Shown: positions 16,539 through 25,280, counted from the first letter of the stretch. The stretch: DNA of 64,000 bases from Nocardiopsis quinghaiensis (GCF_008638365.1 NZ_ML703339.1:1-64000), one strand, 5' to 3'. Numbers and translations are program-made. The notes: generated by a model from the sequence alone, not told the origin.

Positions 16539-16766
16539 CACGGAGGCCGGGAGGGAAGGCGGCCACCGTCCCGTATCCGATCGGGACGGTGGCCTGTCGC
16601 GAGGCCCCTCCCGCCACGGCGGGGCTTCCCGATCTACTGAATGTTCCCGGGACCAGCGCCACCACTCGCGTTGGCGGGGACGTCCCCGGCGCCCCGGGCC
16701 CCGGTCGCGGGTTCCCTCCAGGCGACGCCGGGGTAGGCCGACTCCGAGAACGGCGCGGAGAGGACC

Positions 16767-17279
16767 ATGGCCGAGAGAGAGACCGACGAACGCGGGTTCC
16801 TGAGCGGACCGCACACCACCGAACGCCCCCGCTCCACGAGTACCGCGGTCTACACGGCGCGCTTCGACGCACCGCCCGGCCGGGTGTTCTCGTTCTGCAC
16901 GAGCAGGTCGGGCTTCGAGGACTCCATGCCGGGCGGTGTGAGGGTCCTGCACTGGCCCGGACGGGGGTTCGCCGAGGGCGAGGTGATGGTGCTGCGCTGG
17001 CGCCTGGCCGGTGTGCTCCCTGTGCGCTGGGTCGGCGTCATCGACTCCTTCGAGGACGGTGTCCGCTTCACCGACCTGCAACTACGCGGCCTGTTCCGGT
17101 ATTTTCGGCATACCCATTCGGTTGAGCCGGAGGGGACCGGAACCTTCTACACCGATCGGGTGGAGTTCGCCAGCCGCTTTGGCCTTGTTATGGACAGGAC
17201 AGTTCTGCGGTTTGTGATGAACCGAATGTTCCTCACACGTCTGGCCCGGATGCGGGAACTGCTGGAGGGCGAGGGCTGA
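16767..17279 (+). CDS. SRPBCC/START-like fold protein
   Basis: A 170-residue protein whose middle follows the SRPBCC (polyketide cyclase/START-like) strand order: TAVYTARFDAPPGRVFSFCTSRSGFE, then GEVMVLRWRLAGVLPVRW, FTDLQLRGLF, GTGTFYTDRVEFAS and a C-terminal helix LTRLARMRELL. A ligand-binding or cell-division-inhibitor-like (SRPBCC) annotation is usual for such proteins; no ligand can be inferred. GGAGAGGACC precedes the ATG. The first 30 residues are polar and probably unstructured. Confidence 0.65.
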   Translation: MAERETDERGFLSGPHTTERPRSTSTAVYTARFDAPPGRVFSFCTSRSGFEDSMPGGVRVLHWPGRGFAEGEVMVLRWRLAGVLPVRWVGVIDSFEDGVRFTDLQLRGLFRYFRHTHSVEPEGTGTFYTDRVEFASRFGLVMDRTVLRFVMNRMFLTRLARMRELLEGEG

Positions 17280-17321
17280 CACCGTCCCAGGCGGGACCGG
17301 ACGAAGGCCCGGAGACGGGGA

Positions 17322-17350
17322 GCGCCCGCCGGATCGGGTCCGGCGGGCGC
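17322..17350. terminator. Bidirectional hairpin between convergent genes
   Basis: GCGCCCGCCGGA (17322-17333) and TCCGGCGGGCGC (17339-17350) form a perfect 12-bp stem with a 5-base loop. It lies between the stops of the SRPBCC gene and the leftward PAP2 gene. Confidence 0.75.
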
Positions 17351-17375
17351 GGTACTCCGTGGGCGGCCCGGAGGC

Positions 17376-18254
17376 TCACTCCCTCGTGGGGAGCGGGTCC
17401 TGCCGCCCGCCGTACCAGGGCCACCACTCGACGGTGCGACCGTGCGGGAACATCCGGTCCAGGCGGATGGTCACCCGCAGCGCGAAACCGCCCGCGAACA
17501 TCCCCGCCACCAGGTCCGTGAACCAGTGGAAGTGCAGGTAGATCGAGACCGTGGACTGCAGCACGGCGATACCGACGATGCAGTACGCCAGGCGCCGGAT
17601 GATGTGCGGCCGGGCCGCGCCGAACCGGATGATCAGGAACAGCACCACCCCGTAGATGAGGATCGCGTTCGCGCCGTGCCCGGAGGGGAAGGCCACGTTG
17701 CCCGGTCCCAGGAAGAAGTCCGGGTCGAAGTTCTTGGCGTGCCCCCGGTTGATGCCCAGTTTCATCACCGAGACCATGGACATCATTCCCACGACCCCGA
17801 CCGCGCTCAGGACGATCGGGCGCCAGCTGCGGTGCCAGTAGGCCAGCTGGAGCGCGGTGACGCCCAGGACCGGCAGCGCGACGGCACGGGAGGCGACCGT
17901 GTCCAGCCAGTGGATGAGCGGGTCCCGGAGCAGGTCCCAGTAGGGCCGGGGCAGCTCGTTCAGGAAGTTGTCCACCGGGTGCAGCGGCCCCGCGGCGAGC
18001 ATCGTCATGACGATCAGCGCGACGGCGAGCATGATGGCGACACGGTCCGAGGCCAGACCCCACGCGATCTCGCTCACACTCGGCCATCTGACCGCGCGCA
18101 CGACAGGTGGCCCGGGGGCGTACTCGGTGGTACGCACCACGGGGATGGGTCCGCTGTACGGTCCCGCGGCCGGGAGCGGCCGCGTTTCCCTGTCGTATGG
18201 CTTGGTCAACTGCCTGGCCCGTGGATGTCGTCGGGTCCTCGGAGAGTGCGTCAT
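17376..18254 (-). CDS. PAP2-family membrane phosphatase
   Basis: A 292-residue integral membrane protein with about six helices after a 65-residue basic N-terminal tail. The three phosphatase motifs are visible in modified form: KLGINRGHAKN (motif 1, usually K-x6-RP), FPSGHGAN (motif 2, catalytic His) and the segment YLHFHWFTDLVAG (motif 3, His and Asp). Likely substrates are lipid phosphates such as undecaprenyl pyrophosphate or phosphatidic acid. The active site faces outward in this family. Confidence 0.85.
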   Translation of the reverse strand: MTHSPRTRRHPRARQLTKPYDRETRPLPAAGPYSGPIPVVRTTEYAPGPPVVRAVRWPSVSEIAWGLASDRVAIMLAVALIVMTMLAAGPLHPVDNFLNELPRPYWDLLRDPLIHWLDTVASRAVALPVLGVTALQLAYWHRSWRPIVLSAVGVVGMMSMVSVMKLGINRGHAKNFDPDFFLGPGNVAFPSGHGANAILIYGVVLFLIIRFGAARPHIIRRLAYCIVGIAVLQSTVSIYLHFHWFTDLVAGMFAGGFALRVTIRLDRMFPHGRTVEWWPWYGGRQDPLPTRE

Positions 18255-18884
18255 GTGCTCAGTGCTGTCTCACGTGTCGTGGCCTTGCCTGTGGCACTCG
18301 TGAAGCGTGGGGGGATGGGCTAGCCGTGGTTGCTGGAACTGATCCGACGTCCTCAGGGTCGACTCGGAGCGGACTGCGGAGGATGGACGCCTCCGCCCAC
18401 TTCCGTTCGACGGCCGGTCCTTGGAACTGGTTCACCGCGTCGTGGCCGGCCGTCGGCGGGATCGGCGTCCGAGACACGGGGGCAGGGGGCTGACATTGGC
18501 GTCCGCGTCGCACCGCGCACCTCCATGATGTGGTGGGCGCAGGTCAGGGCGCTCCCATCGGTCTCCTCACCGTCACGTGCGTCACGCTCCGTACGGCTTT
18601 GTGTGAATATCGCCGACAGATGAGCCTACCTGGACATTCCCCCGCAGCGGGGGTGTGGTCGCACACGTATCTTCTCCTCCACCCCGGACTCTGCCTGAAA
18701 CCCCGGTGCCGGGCAGCGACGGTTCACCGCCATGCGACACGTTCGTGAGCCTTCCGTTAGCGGTTCGAGGCCTGCCGTCCGGTCGACCCGCGCGTGTGTG
18801 GCACTCTTCAAGGAGTCTGTACGACGCTGAGCGAGCCGGTCCGCGCACAGGCCGTGCGCTGGCCGTGGAACGGAAGGGCCCTGG
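18255..18884. other. 630-bp gene-free region
   Basis: No frame has convincing coding character or a ribosome site. A short hairpin CCCCCG-cag-CGGGGG lies at 18638-18652, and TGTGGCACTC occurs twice (about 18291 and 18800). It contains the upstream control regions of the divergent PAP2 and GntR genes; no promoter can be assigned with confidence. Confidence 0.4.
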
Positions 18885-19562
18885 ATGGTCGACCTGCCAC
18901 AGTTGCCGGATGATCCCTCGAAACTGGCCCGTGAGCCGTTGAGGGAGCAGATCCGGCAGGTACTGGTCGAGGGCCTGCTGTCCGGGCGCTGGCAGCCCGG
19001 GGAGCGGATCGTGGAGCGCCGCGTCGCCACGGAGCTGAAGGTGAGCCAGGCGCCGGTCCGCGAGGCCCTGCGCGAGCTGGAGACCCTGCGCCTGATCGAG
19101 ACGGTTCCCAACAAGGGCGCCCGGGTCAGGGCCTTCGGGGTCCAGGACATGGCCGAGATCTACCCCGTCCGCGCCGGACTGGAGCTGGTCGCCGCGCAGC
19201 TGGCGGCGCCCCGGCTGGCAGCCGACCCCGCCCCGCTGGAGCGGGAGGTGGAGGCCCTTCGGCGGGCGACCGCGCGGGGCGACGTGTCCGAGCAGATCCG
19301 GCACAGCGTGGAGTTCCACCGCGAGGTCGTGCGCGCCGCCGACAACAGCGTCCTGCTGCACACCTGGGAGTCGTTGGGCGTGGAGGTGTGGACCGCCCTG
19401 TCGGTGCGCTGGCTGAACATGGAACTGCACGCCAAGGCCGCCGACCACGCCCAGATCACCCAGGCCTTCCGCGAGCGCGACCCCTCGGTGGGGCAGATGC
19501 TCAGTGACCACGTCCTCAACTACGTGGAGGCGGCGCTGCAGTCCCACCAGGGCGTGCACTGA
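18885..19562 (+). CDS. GntR-family regulator, FCD (FadR-like) subfamily
   Basis: A 225-residue regulator. The N-terminal winged helix is typical GntR (LREQIRQVLVEGLLSGRWQPGERI, then ERRVATELKVSQAPVREALRELE). The C-terminal all-helical FCD ligand domain includes the metal-binding pattern YPVRAGLEL, HSVEFHREVV and SDHVLNYVEA. Such regulators sense carboxylic acids. It lies directly upstream of the pyruvate dehydrogenase operon, and the palindrome at 19631-19647 in between is a plausible site. GGAAGGG precedes the ATG. Confidence 0.9.
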   Translation: MVDLPQLPDDPSKLAREPLREQIRQVLVEGLLSGRWQPGERIVERRVATELKVSQAPVREALRELETLRLIETVPNKGARVRAFGVQDMAEIYPVRAGLELVAAQLAAPRLAADPAPLEREVEALRRATARGDVSEQIRHSVEFHREVVRAADNSVLLHTWESLGVEVWTALSVRWLNMELHAKAADHAQITQAFRERDPSVGQMLSDHVLNYVEAALQSHQGVH

Positions 19563-19630
19563 GGAAGTCCGCGCCCCGCGTGTGACCTGCCCCCACGCGC
19601 CCGTCCCGGCCGTCTCGCGTACAGTTGTAT

Positions 19631-19647
19631 TGATCGATCATCGATCA
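19631..19647. promoter_or_regulatory. Perfect 17-bp palindrome, probable GntR operator upstream of pdh
   Basis: TGATCGAT (19631-19638), a central C, and ATCGATCA (19640-19647). It lies 68 bases after the FCD-GntR stop, in the 469-bp leader region of the pdh operon (19563-20031), which holds no other gene I can support. FCD-type GntR proteins bind short palindromes of this size. Confidence 0.6.
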
Positions 19648-20031
19648 GACCGTAGAGTAGGCGCGACGCATGTCACACACGTGGTACCCCTCCCGGTCAC
19701 CCTGAGTCGTTCATCCGGCCGGTGGACGAACCCGGGTGACCGACACCGTCGCGCCAGGTCCCGGATGCATAGGCCGATGCAGACCGGGAAGCAATGCGGT
19801 CAGGGATCCGGCGGACAACTGCACACGAGACCCCACCACCAGCGCTTCGCCTCCGGGGAGGACGAGCCACGCTCCCCGGAACGCGCCCCGCAACAGCCAC
19901 AGAGCACCGACGCCCATGAGCCGGGCGGAGGCGCACGCCGTGATCGCGTCCGACAGCGTGACCACGGCGGGCCTGGCACCCCGGTCCACAGACCGGAGCG
20001 ACGGGCCTTCTCGCACGTAGAAAGGCACACC

Positions 20032-21141
20032 ATGGCTGACACGGCCAAGCCGAAGGGCCGCACCGCCGCCAGGTCCTCAGGGACCCGTCGACGCGGCCGC
20101 AAGGACACCTCCCCCGGCATCGCCGACGAGAAACCCGACACCCTCCTCGACTACTACCGCCAGATGATGTTCGTCCGGCGGTTCGAGGAGCGCACCGCCC
20201 AGGCCTACACCCAGGCGAGGATCGGTGGATACTGCCACCTCAACCTCGGCGAGGAGGCCACGGTCGTCGGCCTGATGACCGCTCTGCGCGAGAGCGACTA
20301 CCTGTTCACGAACTACCGTGACCACGGGTACGCGATCGGCAAGGGCATGGACCCCAAGCGGGTCATGGCCGAGCTCTACGGGCGCGTCGACGGCGTGTCC
20401 AAGGGCTGGGGCGGTTCCATGCACATGTTCGACACCGAGACCCGCATGCTCGGCGGCTACGGCATCGTCGGCGGGCAGCTGCCGCTGGCCGCCGGTGCCG
20501 CTCTCGCCATCTCCTACCGGGGCGGCGACGAGGTCGTCATGTGCCAGATGGGCGACGGCACCACCAACATCGGCGCCTGGCACGAGACCCTCAACATCGC
20601 CAAGCTGTGGAACCTGCCGATCGTCTTCGTGGTGGTCAACAACTTCACCGGTATGGGCACCACGGTCGAGATGTCCTCCGCCGAGCCCGACCTGTACAAG
20701 CGCGGCGCCGCCTTCCGCATCGAGGGTGAGCGCGTGGACGGCCGCGACGTGCTCGCGGTCCGCGACACCGCCGCGCGGCTGGTCGAGCGCGCCCGCGAGG
20801 AGCAGGCCCCCTTCCTGCTGGAGGCGTGGAGCTACCGGATGAAGGGCCACTCGGTGGTCGACCCGGCCAAGTACCGCAGCGACGAGCAGAAGGAAGAGGC
20901 GCGGTCGCGGGAGAACGACCCGATCGCCCTGTTCGGCGAGAAGCTCACCCGGGAGGGCATCCTCACCGACGAGCTGCGCGACGAGATCGCCGCCGCCGTC
21001 AAGGCCGAGGTGGCCGAGGCCGCGGAGTTCGCCGAGAACAGCCCGCACCCCGAGGTGTCCACGCTCTTCGACTACACCTACGCCACCCCGGTGCCCAACG
21101 AGTCCACCCGCATGCCCGCCGACCCGGTGTTCGCGGAGTAG
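20032..21141 (+). CDS. pdhA: Pyruvate dehydrogenase E1 component, alpha subunit
   Basis: A 369-residue thiamine-diphosphate enzyme subunit that decarboxylates pyruvate with the beta subunit. MMFVRRFEERTAQAYTQARIGGYCHLN is the family opening, and the ThDP motif runs from GDGTTNIGAW to VVNN around residues 175-205. GGYGIVGGQLPLAAGAAL and YRMKGHSVVDPAKYR (phosphorylation-loop region) follow. A Lys/Arg/Thr-rich N-terminal extension of about 35 residues precedes the core. AGAAAGG lies eight bases before the ATG. It is first of three genes at 13- and 15-base spacing; the IGG-x-CHLN form favours pyruvate over branched-chain substrates. Confidence 0.9.
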   Translation: MADTAKPKGRTAARSSGTRRRGRKDTSPGIADEKPDTLLDYYRQMMFVRRFEERTAQAYTQARIGGYCHLNLGEEATVVGLMTALRESDYLFTNYRDHGYAIGKGMDPKRVMAELYGRVDGVSKGWGGSMHMFDTETRMLGGYGIVGGQLPLAAGAALAISYRGGDEVVMCQMGDGTTNIGAWHETLNIAKLWNLPIVFVVVNNFTGMGTTVEMSSAEPDLYKRGAAFRIEGERVDGRDVLAVRDTAARLVERAREEQAPFLLEAWSYRMKGHSVVDPAKYRSDEQKEEARSRENDPIALFGEKLTREGILTDELRDEIAAAVKAEVAEAAEFAENSPHPEVSTLFDYTYATPVPNESTRMPADPVFAE

Positions 21142-21154
21142 GGAAGGAACCCAC

Positions 21155-22168
21155 ATGTCTGTGATCACTTACCGCCAGGCTCTGCGGGACACCCTTCGCG
21201 CCGAGATGGTCCGCGACGAGAACGTCCTCGTCATGGGCGAGGAGATCGGCGTCTTCGAGGGCTCCTACAAGATCACCGAGGGCCTGCTCAAGGAGTTCGG
21301 CCCCCGGCGGGTCAAGGACACCCCGATCGCCGAGGAGGGCTTCGTCGGCGCGGCCGTCGGCGCGGCCATGCTGGGCCTGCGCCCGGTCGTCGAGCTGATG
21401 ACGATCAACTTCTCACTGATCGCCATCGACCAGATCATCAACCACGCCGCCAAGATCTACGGCATGTTCGGTGGCCAGAAGAGCGTGCCCATGGTCATCC
21501 GCACGCCGGGCGGCGGCGGTCAGCAACTCGGTGCCACGCACTCGCAGAACATCGAGCTGTTCTACTCCTTCATCCCCGGGCTGAAGGTGCTCGCTCCCAG
21601 CACCCCGGCCGAGGCCTCGGAGATGCTGCGGGCGGCCATCCGCGACGACGACCCGGTCCTGTTCCTGGAGAACCTGGGCCTGTACAACTCCAAGGGCGAG
21701 GTCGCCGACGGCTACGCCGAACCGGAGAACGACTCCGTCGCCACGATCGGCCGCGCCAAGGTCACGCGCGAGGGAAGCGACATCACCCTCATCGGCTACT
21801 CCCGGATGGCGATGGTGGCCAACCAGGTCGCCGGGAAACTGGCCGAGGAGGACATCGACGTCGAGGTCGTCGACCTGCGCAGCCTGCGCCCGCTCGACCG
21901 CCAGACCTTCGTGGACTCGGTCAGGAAGACCGGTGCCGCGGTGATCTGCGAGGACGACTGGCTGACCTACGGGATCGGCGCGGAGATCGCCGCCTCGATC
22001 CAGGAGGGCGCCTTCGACTACCTCGACGCCCCGGTCCGCCGGGTGGCGATGGCGGAGGTCCCCATGCCCTACGCCAAGCCGCTGGAGACGGCGGCCCTGC
22101 CGTCGGTCGATTCGATCAGCACCGCCATCAAGGAGACCCTGAGCGCCGTCGGCAAACGGGTCGGGTAG
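21155..22168 (+). CDS. pdhB: Pyruvate dehydrogenase E1 component, beta subunit
   Basis: A 337-residue E1-beta subunit of standard length. MSVITYRQALRDTLRAEM, VMGEEIGVFEGSYKIT, RVKDTPIAEEGFVGAAVGAA and ATHSQNIELFYSFIPGLKV are family segments in order, with a C-terminal transketolase domain (VVDLRSLRPLDRQT). It completes the E1 heterotetramer with the upstream subunit. GGAAGG lies before the ATG. Confidence 0.93.
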   Translation: MSVITYRQALRDTLRAEMVRDENVLVMGEEIGVFEGSYKITEGLLKEFGPRRVKDTPIAEEGFVGAAVGAAMLGLRPVVELMTINFSLIAIDQIINHAAKIYGMFGGQKSVPMVIRTPGGGGQQLGATHSQNIELFYSFIPGLKVLAPSTPAEASEMLRAAIRDDDPVLFLENLGLYNSKGEVADGYAEPENDSVATIGRAKVTREGSDITLIGYSRMAMVANQVAGKLAEEDIDVEVVDLRSLRPLDRQTFVDSVRKTGAAVICEDDWLTYGIGAEIAASIQEGAFDYLDAPVRRVAMAEVPMPYAKPLETAALPSVDSISTAIKETLSAVGKRVG

Positions 22169-22183
22169 AGGGAGATTCCAAGC

Positions 22184-23518
22184 ATGAGCGAGATCCAGAT
22201 GCCGCGCCTCTCCGACACCATGGAGGAAGGCGTCATCAGCACGTGGGTCAAGAACGTGGGCGACAAGGTCGCCTCCGGTGACGTCCTGGTCGAGATCGAG
22301 ACCGACAAGGCCGTCATGGAGTACGAGGCCTACGAGGACGGCTTCCTGGTCAAGCAGTCCGTCTCCGAGGGCGACACGGTGCCGATCGGCGCGGTCATCG
22401 GTGTGATCGCCGACTCCCCCGACGCGGTGCCCGAGGACTCCGGTGACGGCGGCGCGGAGCAGCACGCCGCGCCTCCCGAGGAGGAGCAGGCGGGGAAGGC
22501 CGAGGAGCTGAAGGAGGCGGCCGAGGGCTCCGGGGCCGGAGCCGAGGAGTCCGCGGGGAAACCCGCCGAGGCACCCGAGACGCCTGAGCCCGCCGAGGGC
22601 GCTCCGCGTCCCCGCACCTCCCCGCTGGCCCGCAGGCTGGCCAGGGAGTACGGCCTGGACATCACGAGGATCAAGGGGTCGGGCCCCAAGGGCCGGATCG
22701 TGCGCGCCGACATCGAGGCCGCCCGGGAGGGCGGCGCCGCCGGGGGGACCGCTCCCGCCGCCGCGTCCGAGGGAGAGGCCAGGCCCGCCGCGGAGAAGGC
22801 GGCGACCGCTCCGGCCTTCGACGACGGCCGCGACTCCGAGGAGCTCAAGGTCAGCAACGTGCGCAAGGTGATCGCGCGCCGCCTGACCGAGAGCAAGCAG
22901 ACGGTGCCGCACTTCTACCTGCGCCGCACGATCGACGCCGAGGCCCTCAAGGCCTTCCGCGCGCAGATCAACGAGCAGCTGTCCAGCACGGGCGCGAAGA
23001 TCAGCTTCAACGACCTGATCGTCAAGGCCTGCGCGACGACGCTGAAGCTGCACCCGGAGGTGAACACCTCGTGGGTGGACGACAAGCTGCTCCAGCACCG
23101 CCGGGTCAACGTCGGCGTGGCCGTGGCCGTGGACGCCGGGCTGGTCGTGCCGGTGCTGCACGACACGGACAAGGCGACTCTGTCGGAGATCTCCACGCGC
23201 ACGCGCGAGCTGGCGGGCAAGGCCCGTGACGGCAAGCTGAAGCCGCAGGAGATGAGCGGGGGCACGTTCAGCGTGTCCAACCTGGGCATGTTCGGCGTGG
23301 ACAGCTTCTCCGCGGTGATCAACCCGCCGGAGGCGGCCATCCTCGCGGTCGGCGCGATGCGCCAGGAGCCGGTGGCCGTGGACGGCGAGGTGACCGTGCG
23401 CAACCGGATCTCCCTGGAGCTGTCGGTGGACCACCGCGCGGTGGACGGAGCCGTGGGCGCCGCCTTCCTCAAGGACCTCGCCGAGATCCTTGAGGAGCCG
23501 ATGCGGATCATCCTGTAG
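22184..23518 (+). CDS. pdhC: Dihydrolipoamide acetyltransferase (PDH E2)
   Basis: A 444-residue E2 core subunit with one lipoyl domain (lipoylated Lys42 in ETDKAVMEYEA), an Ala/Glu/Pro-rich linker, a peripheral subunit-binding domain around residues 145-185 (SPLARRLAREYGLDI), a second Ala-rich linker and the catalytic domain ending in SVDHRAVDGAVGAAFL, where His acts in acetyl transfer to CoA. A single lipoyl domain is fewer than in many actinomycete E2 proteins. No E3 gene follows, so E3 must come from elsewhere in the genome. Confidence 0.93.
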   Translation: MSEIQMPRLSDTMEEGVISTWVKNVGDKVASGDVLVEIETDKAVMEYEAYEDGFLVKQSVSEGDTVPIGAVIGVIADSPDAVPEDSGDGGAEQHAAPPEEEQAGKAEELKEAAEGSGAGAEESAGKPAEAPETPEPAEGAPRPRTSPLARRLAREYGLDITRIKGSGPKGRIVRADIEAAREGGAAGGTAPAAASEGEARPAAEKAATAPAFDDGRDSEELKVSNVRKVIARRLTESKQTVPHFYLRRTIDAEALKAFRAQINEQLSSTGAKISFNDLIVKACATTLKLHPEVNTSWVDDKLLQHRRVNVGVAVAVDAGLVVPVLHDTDKATLSEISTRTRELAGKARDGKLKPQEMSGGTFSVSNLGMFGVDSFSAVINPPEAAILAVGAMRQEPVAVDGEVTVRNRISLELSVDHRAVDGAVGAAFLKDLAEILEEPMRIIL

Positions 23519-23552
23519 CCACGGGAACCGAGACAGCGGCGTCCTCGCTGTC

Positions 23553-23584
23553 GGACGCCCCGGCCGGAGACGGCCGGGGCGTCC
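23553..23584 (+). terminator. Strong hairpin terminator of pdh operon
   Basis: Arms 23553-23566 and 23571-23584 pair perfectly over 14 bp around a GAGA tetraloop, 35 bases after the E2 stop. There is no T-run. Confidence 0.85.
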
Positions 23585-23638
23585 GTCGTTCCCGGTGCCC
23601 GACGCCGTGGGGATCGGCGGACGTCGTCCACAGGCTGT

Positions 23639-23734
23639 GGACAAGTGGACGAGCGGACACACGGACAAGCGGACGAACGGACAGGCCGACGAGTCGACAT
23701 GGCGACGAACCCACAGGGCGACGAGTCGACCGGC
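23639..23734. repeat. Degenerate 8-bp tandem array, 12 units
   Basis: Twelve consecutive octamers in strict 8-base phase, with consensus [G/C]GAC[A/G]A[G/A]N (GGACAAGT, GGACGAGC, GGACACAC, GGACAAGC, GGACGAAC and so on, ending CGACCGGC). Only one unit breaks the leading [GC]GAC. It lies 100 bases after the pdh terminator and before the DUF952-cupin gene. A second region with 8-base phasing of GTCGAC/GTCGGC lies at 62227-62298. Confidence 0.75.
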
Positions 23735-23779
23735 GGGGGCACGTCCGCTGACGGCCCGAGCCGGTGTACGGTCGGCCGC

Positions 23780-24556
23780 ATGCCCCGTGTGCTGCACATG
23801 ACCGAGCTCGAACGCTGGGCCTCCGGCGGCGACGTCGAGGCCGACTCCCTGCGCGCCCAGGGGTTCTTGCACGCCTCACCGGACGAGCCCGCGCTGCTGG
23901 CGGTGGCCAACACGCTGTACGCCGAGGCCGCGGGCCAGCTGGTCGCCCTCGTCGTCGACACCGACGCGGTCGGCTGCGAGGTGCGCTGGGAGGCGGCCGA
24001 CCCCGCCCCGCCGCCGGGCGTGGGGGACGACGTCCTCTTCCCGCACGTCTACGGACCGATCCCGCGCGCGGCGGTGACGGGCGTGCGCTACCTGCGCCGC
24101 GACCCCTCCGGCCGGTACACCGGGGCCGAGGAGCGGTCCGCGACCGCCGAGGCGCTGGACCTGCTGCCCCACCCCGAGGGCGGCTGGTACCGGCGGACCT
24201 GGAGCAGCGGGGTGACGGTCCGCCCCGACGGCTACCCGGGGCCGCGGCCCACCGCCACCGGCGTCCACTTCCTGCTGGGTCCCGGGGAGGAGTCGCGCTG
24301 GCACCGGGTGCACTCCGACGAGGTGTGGTCCCTCCACCGGGGCGGCCCGCTGCGGCTGGAGCTCGGCGGCACGGGGGCCGCACCGGAGCCCGGCGGACAG
24401 GTGGTCCTGGGCCCGGCGGTCGAGCGTGGCGAACACCTCCAGGCGGTGGTCCCGGCCGGTACCTGGCAGGCCGCACGGCCGATGGCCGGCGAGGAGGTCC
24501 TGGTCAGCTGCTTCGTGTCCCCGGGCTTCGACTTCGCCGACTTCGAGGCCCTCTGA
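23780..24556 (+). CDS. DUF952 - cupin (DUF985) fusion protein
   Basis: A 258-residue protein of two joined domains. Residues 1-100 match DUF952 (VLHMTELERWASGGDVEADSLRAQGFLHAS, later DDVLFPHVYGPIP), a small fold related to ADP-ribosyl-type proteins. Residues 110-258 match DUF985/Cupin_5 (LLPHPEGGWYRRTW, THFLLGPGEESRWHRV-type strand, EVLVSCFVSPGFDFADF). The two are usually separate proteins. The ATG at 23780 is taken because it starts the DUF952 fold; upstream codons run through the octamer array. Function unknown. Confidence 0.75.
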   Translation: MPRVLHMTELERWASGGDVEADSLRAQGFLHASPDEPALLAVANTLYAEAAGQLVALVVDTDAVGCEVRWEAADPAPPPGVGDDVLFPHVYGPIPRAAVTGVRYLRRDPSGRYTGAEERSATAEALDLLPHPEGGWYRRTWSSGVTVRPDGYPGPRPTATGVHFLLGPGEESRWHRVHSDEVWSLHRGGPLRLELGGTGAAPEPGGQVVLGPAVERGEHLQAVVPAGTWQAARPMAGEEVLVSCFVSPGFDFADFEAL

Positions 24557-24610
24557 CCAGCCCTCGCGAGGGTGCTTCACCGGGGCTCCCGCCCGCGTTG
24601 CCAAAATATG

Positions 24611-24622
24611 TAGATCAGTCTA
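24611..24622. promoter_or_regulatory. LmrA/YxaF-type operator in TetR promoter
   Basis: TAGATCAGTCTA, with flanks giving ATATGTAGATCAGTCTATTAT, lies 10 bases before the regulator start. It resembles the TAGACCRGTCTA-type sites of Bacillus LmrA/YxaF, the subfamily of the adjacent regulator. ATATGTAGATC recurs at 25251-25261. Confidence 0.7.
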
Positions 24623-24632
24623 TTATTCGACC

Positions 24633-25208
24633 ATGGGAAGCAAGGGAGAGGCCACGCGGTCCCGGCTCGTCGCCGGAGCGCGCGAGCTGATCGAGACACA
24701 CGGGTACTCGGGCACCGGCCTCAACCAGGTCCTCGCCGTGAGCGGCGCGCCCCGGGGCTCCCTGTACTTCCACTTCCCCGGGGGCAAGGACGAACTCGTC
24801 GCGTCCGCGATCGAGGAGTCGGGCTCCGAGGTCGGTGCGCTGATCGAGGAGATCGCGGACCGGGCCCCGGACGCGCGCGGGACCGTCCTCGGCCTGCTCG
24901 ACGCCTTCGCCGCCAGGTTGGAGGAGTCGGACTTCACCAGGGGGTGCCCGCTCGCCGCGACGGCGCTGGACGCCTCGGAGGCCGACGACACGGTGCGCGA
25001 GAGCTGCCGGAGGGTCTACACGTCCTGGCAGCGGGCCCTGGCACGGCGGCTGGCCGCGGAGGGGCGGGGAGCCGCGGACGCGGACGCCGACGCGTGGTCC
25101 GTGCTCTCCCTCGTCGAGGGTGCGCTCCTGCTGTCCCGATCGACCCGCAGCCTCGCGCCGCTGCACCACGCCCGCGACGCGGTCGCGCGCCTGCTGCCCG
25201 GAGCCTGA
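24633..25208 (+). CDS. TetR-family repressor, LmrA/YxaF-like
   Basis: A 191-residue regulator. The N-terminal HTH reads GEATRSRLVAGARELIETHGYSGTGLNQVL, then SGAPRGSLYFHFPGGKDELV; the GAP-GSLYFHFPGGK form is the signature of the LmrA/YxaF subgroup, whose members respond to flavonoids or drugs. The ligand domain is helical, with a Cys in TRGCPLAATALD, a position conserved in this subgroup. Operator copies lie before itself and before the downstream epimerase-like gene, so it likely represses both. Confidence 0.9.
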   Translation: MGSKGEATRSRLVAGARELIETHGYSGTGLNQVLAVSGAPRGSLYFHFPGGKDELVASAIEESGSEVGALIEEIADRAPDARGTVLGLLDAFAARLEESDFTRGCPLAATALDASEADDTVRESCRRVYTSWQRALARRLAAEGRGAADADADAWSVLSLVEGALLLSRSTRSLAPLHHARDAVARLLPGA

Positions 25209-25255
25209 GCGAAGGACCGGCCCGCCCGGATCCGCACTCGTGTCCAAATAATATG

Positions 25256-25267
25256 TAGATCGATCCA
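25256..25267. promoter_or_regulatory. Second LmrA-type operator, before SDR gene
   Basis: TAGATCGATCCA with the same ATATG lead as the copy at 24611, located 13 bases before the ATG at 25281. The right half is imperfect (CCA for CTA), suggesting weaker binding. Together the two copies mark the SDR gene as the regulated target. Confidence 0.6.
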
Positions 25268-25280
25268 CTTAGGAGTTCCC

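Noticed and set aside
18255..18884. Possible c-di-AMP or other riboswitch in the 630-bp gap
   Set aside because: No conserved riboswitch core could be recognised by eye; only one short hairpin is visible.
19696..20031. Upstream extension of the pdh E1-alpha reading frame by up to 176 codons
   Set aside because: The extension has no homology and crosses the operator region; AGAAAGG sits correctly before ATG 20032.
23639..23734. Could the octamer array be a CRISPR?
   Set aside because: Units are 8 bp and contiguous, with no spacers and no cas genes nearby.
21413..23872. An 819-codon minus-strand frame opposite the pdh E1b/E2 genes
   Set aside because: Shadow frame of repetitive His/Gly/Val composition; E1b and E2 are certain.
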